NCBI GenBank assembly: GCA_009746045.1
Contig: RPFO01000189.1
Span: 1 to 62,000, forward strand
Reading direction: 5' to 3'
Source: Mesostigma viride
Lineage: Eukaryota; Streptophyta; Mesostigmatophyceae; Mesostigmatales; Mesostigmataceae
Length of the DNA: 62,000 nt
Made by a program: the position numbers and the translations under genes. The notes below the pieces were generated by a model. The model was not told the DNA's origin, searched no databases, and saw only the letters and a program-made list of their open reading frames with translations. Below, one piece after another: positions 24,551-35,700 of the stretch (position 1 is its first letter; each line of letters opens with the position of its first letter).

Positions 24551-25704
24551 TCAGGACGCGGCATCCGCTGACTTGCTGAAAGACAGGCGGCCGAGCAACC
24601 CCCCCGGCTTGCGTTTGGCGGCATCCTTGTCTATTGCGGCCTCCCCCCCCACGCTCTTCTTGGCAAGAAACTCCTCCTCACGCTGCGCACGCGCCGCCAC
24701 CTGGCAGACGGAGATTGGCCGTGTGGCAGGTGGGCGTGAAGTGCAGGTGGTTAGTCGCGTGGGTGCATGGCCATGCACACACAACATGCGATCCATGAGA
24801 GCACGAGACACAACACAGAGCACACGAGGCATGCACGGCTCGGCGCATTGACAACCTGCTTGGCGAATGCAACCGTTCCGGGACCTTGTGGCATCGCATC
24901 AAAGGGAAGCGTGCCATGCAGAAGGTGCCAACATGGCGTGGTGGTGCAGGTGGAGGTGGGATGAGGGCAGCCAACAACGGGGGGATGGCAATGCTGGCAT
25001 CCTCCTGCCCTGTTTTACAGGGAAGCCTCAACCCAACCACAATTTCATCGCTGAGCAAACTTTTCCACTCTTGCTCACACGTGCTAGGAAAAGCCATGTT
25101 ACACGATGTGCGTGTGTCCTGGCAATGAATGCCAACCGCCTAGCAGCTTGTAACAGAACATGCAATTATAATGAACAGGCGTGCAAATACAAGGGCATGC
25201 TTCCGGAAGCAGCCAACCTTGCCCTGGAAGGACATATTCCTAAACGTACATGGTTCCTGGGCTAACGCATTCCAAAACATGCCGTCCGAAGGACAATATC
25301 ACATGCAGCCCTACGTTCCAAGACTAACGTCACAAGAACGAATTCATCGAGCAATCAGCACTTGCCTTGGCATCATTGTCTGCATGGAATTTCTGGTTCG
25401 CCTGCTCGAATTCATCTTCTACAATCAACTCCTCTTGTAGCCGTCGAGCCGCCAGCTCGTCCTCCGTGAGCGCCCGGTCGCGCGGCACCTTGAGCTCCTC
25501 CTCCTGCTCAACACGTGGCCATTGTGCAGCGGCACAGTAGTCAACGACCCGGACCAAAGGCTGCCAAGCCAGCCGCATAAATGCGTCTATACCCGTACTT
25601 GCATAGCGTGAAACCTGCCATTCCGCGCAGGTCGTACACACGGAAATTTGCCAAACAGACTATACCTGGAGCTTCCGGGCAAGCTCTTCATCACTGGTAG
25701 CCAT
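24551..25704 (-). CDS. Small charged protein of unknown function, about 4 exons
   Basis: Minus strand. Exon 1 25666-25704 encodes MATSDEELARKLQ, donor CAG|GTATAG. Exon 2 25366-25503, acceptor GAGCAG, encodes DRALTEDELAARRLQEELIV and EDEFEQANQKFHADNDAK, with candidate donor AAG|GCAAGT, i.e. a GC-AG intron. A middle exon is likely around 24856-24993 (ending GTVAFAKQ, donor CAG|GTTGTC), but a different frame is also open there. Last exon 24551-24700, acceptor TGCCAG, encodes VAARAQREEEFLAKKSVGGE and ends SADAAS with TGA. Every assigned junction is phase 0. The repeated ELAxxLQEE pattern resembles short ubiquitin-interacting-type helices, and there is a weak resemblance to the N-terminal half of eIF3j; neither is strong enough to name it. 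It is divergent from SYF1, with about 1 kb between the starts. Confidence 0.55.
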
Positions 25705-26731
25705 TTGCACGTTTGTGACCGAGACGATTTTGTCTGCAAGTTGCTCTGCTACGGGTTTCTGCCCGGTACTTTACGGAGATGAGAGGCGTCCTATCCTGCC
25801 AGGGAAAATGATTAAACACCCCAAACGCGGCAATCCGAGGGTACCGGTTATTGAAAATGTCTGTTACGAGGCGCTTTGTAGGTTCAATTCACGTTGTAAC
25901 GGGCTTTCCCCACAATTATGCTATTGTTGGTACGGCAGAAGATAAGAGGAATTATGACCATAGCAAAATATCAGACCACGTAAAATGCATTGGTTTTTTA
26001 CGGTAAGAGAGACACGTGAAGCTGCTTTCGCGTACGTATTCGGATCAACGTGGACGACACCTGTACGCGCCAAATGCACACGAAGCTTTGTGTACGGCAC
26101 TCGCTTCATGTACCATTCATTCGTGCATAGTCTGGGCACTCCAAATGAAATGTACGGGCTTTTGATACGGTCATTTATTTAGCTGTTCAACCCTCGCAGG
26201 TTCCAACTTCCTATCGTACTTGTAGTTTAACTGTCTAAGGAGTTAGGAGTTTGGACTCACGGTAGGTCGCCAACTGGCGGCTGTCACACGTTGGTCCAGA
26301 CTCCAGAGGTGCAGGCCTTGCAGCAACCCCAGGCCTGCAAATTCGATCAAGGCGCACGCTGCACAAAATATATTCGCCGGGGGCAATTATCTGTGTCTCG
26401 ACTAGGCAGGGAGCGTGGACGCGATGATTTATTAGCTGGATGGCGAGACTTCCCATCCATCATGCCCGTCAAGGATAGCTTTAGGGCGGGATATTTCGTG
26501 GAAGCTGCGGATACCTTGTTGCCGTCCCAGCTACTGGTCCCGCACGTATGAGTAACAATGACAAGAAACGGGATGAATTGGCCGAGGTGCACCTAATCAG
26601 CTGTTCGCTGGTCCAGAATGATATCTTAGCCTGGAAAAGCCCGTGAGGCTGGGTTGTGGTCTGCGCATAGGTTAAGTTCAACTCGTCCAGGAAGTTGCAG
26701 GCCTGCAGTCTGGTAACGCAGCTGTGACAAC
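25705..26731. other. Divergent intergenic region, likely shared promoter
   Basis: About 1 kb between the start codons of the minus-strand small gene and SYF1. It contains no convincing ORF, repeat or tRNA. The only known function it must carry is promoter and 5' UTR sequence for both neighbours. No TATA or other core element could be assigned with confidence. Confidence 0.5.
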
Positions 26732-29700
26732 ATGCCAGTGCACGCTTTCCCTGACGAGCTCCTGCCTTCGGACGCGGACCTGTTGTACGAGGAGGAGCTC
26801 TTGCGCAACCCCTTCTCCCTCAAGCTGTGGTGGCGGTATCTGGAAGCCCGGAAGGACGCTTCGTCGGTTCGGAGACACGTCATATACGAGCGTGCGCTCA
26901 AAGCTCTACCTGGCAGCTACAAACTATGGTACGACGGTGGCAGGCTTTTCGACTGCGTTGCTCTGCTCGCTAAATCACTCACAGATTTTCTGCGACCTTG
27001 TGGGGCCCTGGAGGGGCCGTGTCTTCCGCCTTCTGGGCCCCGGTCGACATTCTCGCGAAGGCATGGTATAAAAAGTCCATGCGTGTAGCGTCGCGTCTTT
27101 ACAACCTCGCCACCCCGTGACCCGATAAACTGTTCCCTTGGCCACCCCTCCCCCAATCCGTACCTCCCCTCCCCCCCAGGCACGCCTATTTAAAGGAGCG
27201 CCGCGAGGAGGTGCGCGGCCTGTGCGTGACCCACCCGTCGTACGAGGCACTCAACAACACGTACGAGCGCGCGCTGGTCACCATGCACAAAATGCCGCGC
27301 ATCTGGGTCGAGTACCTGACCCTCCTCTCCTCCCAGGAGCGCCTGGTCACGCGCGCGCGCCGCACGTTTGACAAGGCGCTCCGCTCGCTGCCCGTCACCC
27401 AGCACGACCGCGTGTGGGCTCTCTACCTGGCGTTTGTGCGGTCGCGTCACGTGCCCGTGGACACGGCGCTGCGCGTCTACCGCCGCTACATCATGCTGGA
27501 GCCGGGTGCGGTGGAGGACTACATCGAGTACCTCGTGGCCGCGGGGTGCATCGAGGAGGCCGCGCAGCGCATGGCTGACTGCCTCAACGACGCCGACTTT
27601 GTGTCGCAGGTGGGTGGGGGGTGGGAGGGCCTGCTCGTGTGGTAGCCATGAGCGGCATGAGGAGGGTGCGCGCGCAGGTGGGGGAACTCTATGATTTAAA
27701 GAAGCGTAACAAGAAAGCTTGTCATAGATGTTGACATGCCCACTTTGTGCCGCAGGTGGGGACTGCATGCAGGCATGATGCGGGGGCGTGTGCGGGTATT
27801 GCCCGCTCATGCACGATGCAGGGGCATGTGTTGTTATTGCGCGCTCATGCACGATGCGGGGCCGTGTGAGGGTATTGCGCGCTAATGCTGCCTGCTGCCT
27901 GGCCATATGCTCTTGACCAACAGTGGGGTATGGCCGAATGTAACTTTCGAAACTGGTGTAATCAGCTTAGAAAGGTATCGCAATCATGGTCGTTGGTTAT
28001 TTATGGCCTGTCTCATTTTCATTGGTGGCCATCCCTTGTCGGCGCCCGTCGTGCCCTGGCACCCACCGCACGCATTACCGATGTACTTGTCCCCCAACCC
28101 ACCATGCCCTCACATGTGCTTACCCACCATGCGTGCGCTACTGCTGCGCAGAAGGGCAAGACGAAGCACCAGCTGTGGCTGGAACTGTGCGAGCTTGTCA
28201 CCAAGAACGCGACCAAGGTGCGCACGATCAACGTGGACGGCATCCTGCGCGCTGGCATCCGCAAGTACAGCCAGGAGGTGGGCCGTCTGTGGACGTCGCT
28301 CTCCGACTACTACATCCGCAAGGGGCTGTTCGAGAAGGCGCGCGACATGTACGACGAGGGGCTGACGACCGTCACCACGGTGGGTGGGATGATATCCTCA
28401 CGGTGGGTGCTAGAGCATAAAGTTTTAGTTCATTCGGAGAAGAAGGCAGATATGCAATGCAGTAAGTATGCCTCGACTTTCTCCCCATGGTGCTTTCCGC
28501 AGACCACTCCCAACATTGGGTGCTAAGCTATGCTGCGGCGACCCGCCCAACCGCCTCCTTTTGCCTCCTGCCGCCTCTCTTTCCTGCTGTCTCTCCCCTC
28601 CCCCCCTTACCGCCCCCCGTGTTCACCTTTTGCTGCCCTCCTTACTAAACACGTGCTGTTCGTGTTGTCCGTCTTGTTTCCCCTGTCACTGCACCCCTCA
28701 CGGCCCCCTGTGCTGTTTCTGTTGTTTCCCTTTTGCTGCCCCCTGTGCTTTCCCCATTATCTGGCCCCTGCCCGCCCTCCCCCGATGCAGGTGCGTGACT
28801 TCAGCCTTGTCTTTGACGCGTACACGCAGTACGAGGAGAGCCTCGTGTCGGCCAAGATGGAGCAGCTGGCGGCCGCTGAGGAGGAGGAGGGCGACGAAGG
28901 GGAGGGGGAGGAGGACTGGAACAACGAGAGTGTGGACCTGGACCTGCACCTGGCACGACTGGAGCATCTCATGCAGCAGCGGCCGCTGCTGGTGGGTTTG
29001 TGCGCGCACGTGGGGATGATGTGTGGGGTTGGGGATGGCCGGAGCGGGTGCAAGGAGGAGAGAGGTGGTTGTGGAGGGATACAGGGAGGGATACAGGGTG
29101 CTGACCTTTTGGGGCTTTATGTGACATCACAAACTTGCTTGGGTTGGCTGTTTTCGAACCGTCCGTCTGCTGTTCACAATGATTCTAGAAACCAGCGCTT
29201 GTGTACCCCCATCCATTGATGCCTACGCCCCCACTCGTCGACCTGCCCACCCACCCACCCACCCACCCACCCACCCACCCACCCACCCACCCACCCACCC
29301 ACCCACCCACCCACCCACCCACCCACCCACCCACCCACCCACCCACCCACCCACCCACCCACCCACCCACCCGCCCGCCCGCCTGCCCGCCCGCCCGCCC
29401 GCCCGCCCGCCCGCCCCCCCCAGCCAGCTACACTCACGCCTGCCCGTCCAACCACCTTGTCTCTCCCGCACGGGCCGCTTGCAGGCCCAGCTTTTTCCCC
29501 TCTTTTCCCATCGCAATGGGGCTTGCCTTGATTGCATTGAACCCCAGCCTTGCCCACGGCGCACATGCCCCCCCTGCCCTCCTTGTCCCGCCCTTTTGTC
29601 CCGCCTTGTTGTCCCGCAGCTCAACAGCGTGTTGCTGCGGCAGAACCCCCACAACGTGGCCGAGTGGCACAAGCGCGTGAAGCTGTACGCGCAGGCCAAG

Positions 29701-32700
29701 GACGTGCACAAACAGATCCTGACCTTCACCGAGGCGGTCAAGACGGTGGACCCGGCCAAGGCTGCGGGCAAGCCGCACACGCTGTGGACGGCGTTCGCAC
29801 AGCTGTACGAGAGCCACGGGGACTTGGCCAACGCGCGTGTCATATTTGACAAGGCCACGCAGGTGCCCTTCAAGGTGAGGGGGGCAGGGCCACGTGAGGG
29901 GGTGGGGCAGTGCTGTGGATGGTGAGGGAAGAGAGTCTGGAGCCTAGGCTGGTCAGAGTGGGGTGTGGGATTCAGGGGGGACCAAGTGAGGGTGTTGGGT
30001 GTAGGGTGTAGGGCAACGAAGAGGAGGGTACAGGGTGCTGGGTGCAGAGTTTAGGCCGTTCGGGCACGAAAGGCTAAGGCGCGAGAGGGAAGGTTTGGGC
30101 GCGAGAGGGAAGGTTGGGGCGCGAGAGGGAAGGTTGGGGCGCGAGAGGGAAGGTAAGGGTGCGCGAGGGAAGGTTGGGGCGCGAGAGGGAAGGTTGGGGT
30201 GCGAGAGGGAAGGTTGGGGCGCGAGAGGGAAGGTTGGGGCGCGAGAGGGAAGGTTGGGGCGCGAGAGGGAAGGTTGGGGCGCGAGAGGGAAGGTTGGGGC
30301 GCGAGAGGGAAGGTTGGGGCGCGAGAGGGAAGGTTGGGGCGCGAGAGGGAAGGTTGGGGCGCGAGAGGGAAGGTTGGGGCGCGAGAGGGAAGGTTGGGGC
30401 GCGAGAGGGAAGGTTGGGGCGCGAGAGGGAAGGTTGGGGCGCGAGAGGGAAGGTTGGGGCGCGAGAGGGAAGGTTGGGGCGCGAGAGGGAAGGTTGGGGC
30501 GCGAGAGGGAAGGTTGGGGCGCGAGAGGGAAGGTTGGGGCGCGAGAGGGAAGGTTGGGGCGCGAGAGGGAAGGTTGGGGCGCGAGAGGGAAGGTTGGGGC
30601 GCGAGAGGGAAGGTTGGGGCGCGAGAGGGAAGGTTGGGGCGCGAGAGGGAAGGTTGGGGCGCAAGAGGGAAGGTTGGGGCGCGAGAGGGAAGGTTGGGGC
30701 GCGAGAGGGAAGGTTGGGGCGCGAGAGGGAAGGTTGGGGCGCGAGAGGGAAGGTTGGGGCGCGAGAGGGAAGGTTGGGGCGCGAGAGGGAAGGTTGGGGC
30801 GCGAGAGAGAAGGTTGGGGCGCGAGAGAGAAGGTTGGGGCGCGAGAGGGAAGGTTGGGGCGCGAGAGGGAAGGTTGGGGCGCGAGAGTCTAGGCTAGTTC
30901 AGGCGAGGGGGTGCAGTGCTGTGTTGTGATAAGGCATTGGTGCCACGGCTTGCTGACGCTTGCTTGTTTCAGGGCGTGCTGATGCCTGGCCATCAAACAT
31001 GTTTTGGTGGTCTCACATTTTTGCGGTTGCCTCATCGATGTCCCCGACGCCACGCGGCACACCGCACGTGCGCAGGCGGTCGACGACCTGGCGTGTGTGT
31101 GGTGCGAGTGGGCCGAGATGGAGCTGCGACACAACAACTTTACGGAAGCGCTCGACCTGATGCGGCGTGCGACGCAGGAGCCCGACTACGCGCAGGTGGG
31201 GGGTAGCGCCTGTATGTAAATAATTGATTTGGATGCTGTTTTAGGAGTAGGATGCAAGAAAGGAGCCCGACCACGCGCAGGTGGGGGGTAGCGCCTGTAT
31301 GTAAATAGTTTATTTGGATGCTGTTTTAGGAGTAGGATGCAGGAAAGGAGCCCGACTACGCGCCCCAAGTTTTCGCTGCGAGCTGGACACCTCAACCTGT
31401 GCCAGCGTACGACGGTTCTCAACACCTCATAAACCTGTGCCAGCGTACAATGATTCTCAACACCTCATAAACCTGTGCCAGCGTACGACGATTCTCAACA
31501 CCTTATAAACCTGTGCCAGCATACGACGGTTCTCAACACCCCATAAACCTGTGCCAGCCTACGACGATTCTCAACACCTCATAAACCTGTGCCAGCGTAC
31601 AACGGTTCTCAACACCTCATAAACCTGTGCCAGCGCACGACGGTTCTCAACACCTCATAAACCTGTGCCAGCGTACAACGATTCTCAACACCTCATAAAC
31701 CTGTGCCAGCGTACGACGATTTTCAACACCTCATAAACCTGTGCCAGCGTACGACGGTTCGCAACACCTCATAAACCTGTGCCAGCGTACGACGATTCTC
31801 AACACCTCATACATCTGTGCCAGCGTACGACGGTTCGCAACACCTCATAAACCTGTGCCAGCGTACGACGATTCTCAACACCTCATAAACCTGTGCCAGC
31901 GTACGACGATTCTCAACACCTCATAAACCTGTGCCAGCGTACGACGATTCTCAACATCTCATAAACCTGTGCCAGCGTACGACTATTCTCAACACCTCAT
32001 AAACCTGTGCCAGCGTACGACGGTTCGCAACACCTCATAAACCTGTGCCAGCGTACGACGATTCTCAGCACCTCATAAACCTGTGTCAGCGTACGATAAT
32101 TCTCAACACCTCATAAACCTGTGCCTGCGTATGTCGATTCTAAATATTCTTGCTTGACTATTCTAAATATTATTGCTTGGCAGCTGCTGAAAATTCTAGC
32201 GTTGCGAGCGCATGTCTGTGTGGTGGGGTCGCAAGCGCATGCGTGTGTGTGGTGGGGTCGCAAGCGCATGCGTGTGTGTGGTGGGGTCGCAAGCGCATGT
32301 GTGTGTGGTGGGGTCGCAAGCGCATGCGTGTGTGGTGGGGTCGCAAGCGCATGTGTGTGTGGTGGGGTCGCAAGCGCATGTGTGTGTGTGGTGGGGTCGC
32401 AAGCGCATGCGTGTGTGGTGGGGTCGCAAGCGCATGTGTGTGTGTGGTGGGGTCGCAAGCGCATGCGTGTGTGGTGGGGTCGCAAGCGCATGCGTGTGTG
32501 TGGTGGGGTCGCAAGCGCATGCGTGTGTGTGGTGGGGTCGCAAGCGCATGCGTGTGTGTGGTGGGGTCGCAAGCGCATGCGTGTGTGTGGTGGGGTCGCA
32601 AGCGCATGCGTGTGTGTGGTGGGGTCGCAAGCGCATGCGTGTGTGTGGTGGGGTCGCAAGCGCATGCGTGTGTGGTGGGGTCGCAAGCGCATGCGTGTGT

Positions 32701-35700
32701 GGTGGGGTCGCAAGCGCATGCGTGTGTGTGGTGGGGTCGCAAGCGCATGCGTGTGTGTGGTGGGGTCGCAAGCGCATGCGTGTGTGTGGTGGGGTCGCAA
32801 GCGCATGCGTGTGTGTGGTGGGGTCGCAAGCGCATGCGTGTGTGTGGTGGGGTCGCAAGCGCATGCGTGTGTGGTGGGGTCGCAAGCGCATGCGTGTGTG
32901 TGGTGGGGTCGCAAGCGCATGCGTGTGTGTGGTGGGGTCGCAAGCGCATGCGTGTGTGTGGTGGGGTCGCAAGCGCATGCGTGTGTGGTGGGGTCGCAAG
33001 CGCATGCGTGTGTGTGGTGGGGTCGCAAGCGCATGCGTGTGTGGTGGGGTCGCAAGCGCATGCGTGTGTGTGGTGGGGTCGCAAGCGCATGCGTGTGTGT
33101 GGTGGGGTCGCAAGCGCATGCGTGTGTGTGGTGGGGTCGCAAGCGCATGCGTGTGTGTGGTGGGGTCGCAAGCGCATGCGTGTGTGTGGTGGGGTCGCAA
33201 GCGCATGCGTGTGTGTGGTGGGGTCGCAAGCGCATGCGTGTGTGTGGTGGGGTCGCAAGCGCATGTGTGTGTGGTGGGGTCGCAAGCGCATGCGTGTGTG
33301 TGGTGGGGTCGCAAGCGCATGCGTGTGTGTGGTGGGGTCGCAAGCGCATGCGTGTGTGGTGGGGTCGCAAGCGCATGCGTGTGTGTGGTGGGGTCGCAAG
33401 CGCATGCGTGTGTGGTGGGGTCGCAAGCGCATGCGTGTGTGTGGTGGGGTCGCAAGCGCATGCGTGTGTGTGGTGGGGTCGCAAGCGCATGCGTGTGTGT
33501 GGTGGGGTCGCAAGCGCATGCGTGTGTGTGGTGGGGTCGCAAGCGCATGCGTGTGTGTGGTGGGGTCGCAAGCGCATGCGTGTGTGTGGTGGGGTCGCAA
33601 GCGCATGCGTGTGTGTGGTGGGGTCGCAAGCGCATGCGTGTGTGTGGTGGGGTCGCAAGCGCATGCGTGTGTGTGGTGGGGTCGCAAGCGCATGCGTGTG
33701 TGTGGTGGGGTCGCAAGCGCATGCGTGTGTGGTGGGGTCGCAAGCGCATGCGTGTGTGGTGGGGTCGCAAGCGCATGCGTGTGTGGTGGGGTCGCAAGCG
33801 CATGCGTGTGTGTGGTGGGGTCGCAAGCGCATGCGTGTGTGTGGTGGGGTCGCAAGCGCATGTCTGTGTGGTGGGGTCGCAAGCGCATGCGTGTGTGTGG
33901 TGGGGTCGCAAGCGCATGCGTGTGTGTGGTGGGGTCGCAAGCGCATGCGTGTGTGTGGTGGGGTCGCAAGCGCATGCGTGTGTGTGGTGGGGTCGCAAGC
34001 GCATGCGTGTGTGTGGTGGGGTCGCAAGCGCATGTGTGTGTGTGGTGGGGTCGCAAGCGCATGCGTGTGTGTGGTGGGGTCGCAAGCGCATGCGTGTGTG
34101 TGGTGGGGTCGCAAGCGCATGCGTGTGTGTGGTGGGGTCGCAAGCGCATGCGTGTGTGTGGTGGGGTCGCAAGCGCATGTGTGTGTGGTGGGGTCGCAAG
34201 CGCATGCGTGTGTGTGGTGGGGTCGCAAGCGCATGCGTGTGTGTGGTGGGGTCGCAAGCGCATGCGTGTGTGTGGTGGGGTCGCAAGCGCATGCGTGTGT
34301 GTGGTGGGGTCGCAAGCGCATGCGTGTGTGGTGGGGTCGCAAGCGCATGCGTGTGTGTGGTGGGGTCGCAAGCGCATGCGTGTGTGTGGTGGGGTCGCAA
34401 GCGCATGTGTGTGTGGTGGGGTCGCAAGCGCATGCGTGTGTGTGGTGGGGTCGCAAGCGCATGCGTGTGTGTGGTGGGGTCGCAAGCGCATGCGTGTGTG
34501 GTGGGGTCGCAAGCGCATGCGTGTGTGTGGTGGGGTCGCAAGCGCATGCGTGTGTGTGGTGGGGTCGCAAGCGCATGTGTGTGTGTGGTGGGGTCGCAAG
34601 CGCATGCGTGTGTGGTGGGGTCGCAAGCGCATGCGTGTGTGTGGTGGGGTCGCAAGCGCATGCGTGTGTGTGGTGGGGTCGCAAGCGCATGCGTGTGTGG
34701 TGGGGTCGCAAGCGCATGCGTGTGTGTGGTGGGGTCGCAAGCGCATGTCTGTGTGGTGGGGTCGCAAGCGCATGCGTGTGTGTGGTGGGGTCGCAAGCGC
34801 ATGCGTGTGTGGTGGGGTCGCAAGCGCATGCGTGTGTGTGGTGGGGTCGCAAGCGCATGCGTGTGTGGTGGGGTCGCAAGCGCATGCGTGTGTGTGGTGG
34901 GGTCGCAAGCGCATGCGTGTGTGTGGTGGGGTCGCAAGCGCATGTCTGTGTGGTGGGGTCGCAAGCGCATGTGTGTGTGGTGGGGTCGCAAGCGCATGCG
35001 TGTGTGGTGGGGTCGCAAGCGCATGCGTGTGTGTGGTGGGGTCGCAAGCGCATGCGTGTGTGGTGGGGTCGCAAGCGCATGCGTGTGTGTGGTGGGGTCG
35101 CAAGCGCATGCGTGTGTGTGGTGGGGTCGCAAGCGCATGCGTGTGTGTGGTGGGGTCGCAAGCGCATGCGTGTGTGGTGGGGTCGCAAGCGCATGCGTGT
35201 GTGTGGTGGGGTCGCAAGCGCATGCGTGTGTGGTGGGGTCGCAAGCGCATGCGTGTGTGGTGGGGTCGCAAGCGCATGCGTGTGTGTGGTGGGGTCGCAA
35301 GCGCATGCGTGTGTGTGGTGGGGTCGCAAGCGCATGTGTGTGTGTGGTGGGGTCGCAAGCGCATGCGTGTGTGTGGTGGGGTCGCAAGCGCATGCGTGTG
35401 TGTGGTGGGGTCGCAAGCGCATGCGTGTGTGGTGGGGTCGCAAGCGCATGCGTGTGTGTGGTGGGGTCGCAAGCGCATGTGTGTGTGTGGTGGGGTCGCA
35501 AGCGCATGCGTGTGTGTGGTGGGGTCGCAAGCGCATGCGTGTGTGTGGTGGGGTCGCAAGCGCATGCGTGTGTGGTGGGGTCGCAAGCGCATGCGTGTGT
35601 GTGGTGGGGTCGCAAGCGCATGCGTGTGTGTGGTGGGGTCGCAAGCGCATGCGTGTGTGTGGTGGGGTCGCAAGCGCATGCGTGTGTGGTGGGGTCGCAA

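Noticed and set aside
24551-25704. Naming the minus-strand gene eIF3 subunit J
   Set aside because: Only a short stretch (LAARRLQEELIVEDEFE) resembles it; the C-terminal exon does not match.
25880-25915. tRNA-like B box (GGTTCAATTC)
   Set aside because: No A box or cloverleaf around it.
29174-29873. Gly/Val/Trp-rich minus-strand frames
   Set aside because: Shadow of the CCCA/CCCG array and SYF1 exon 5.
30035-30929. Arg/Gly/Glu-rich frames of 230-285 codons
   Set aside because: Periodic translation of a 20-bp intronic repeat.
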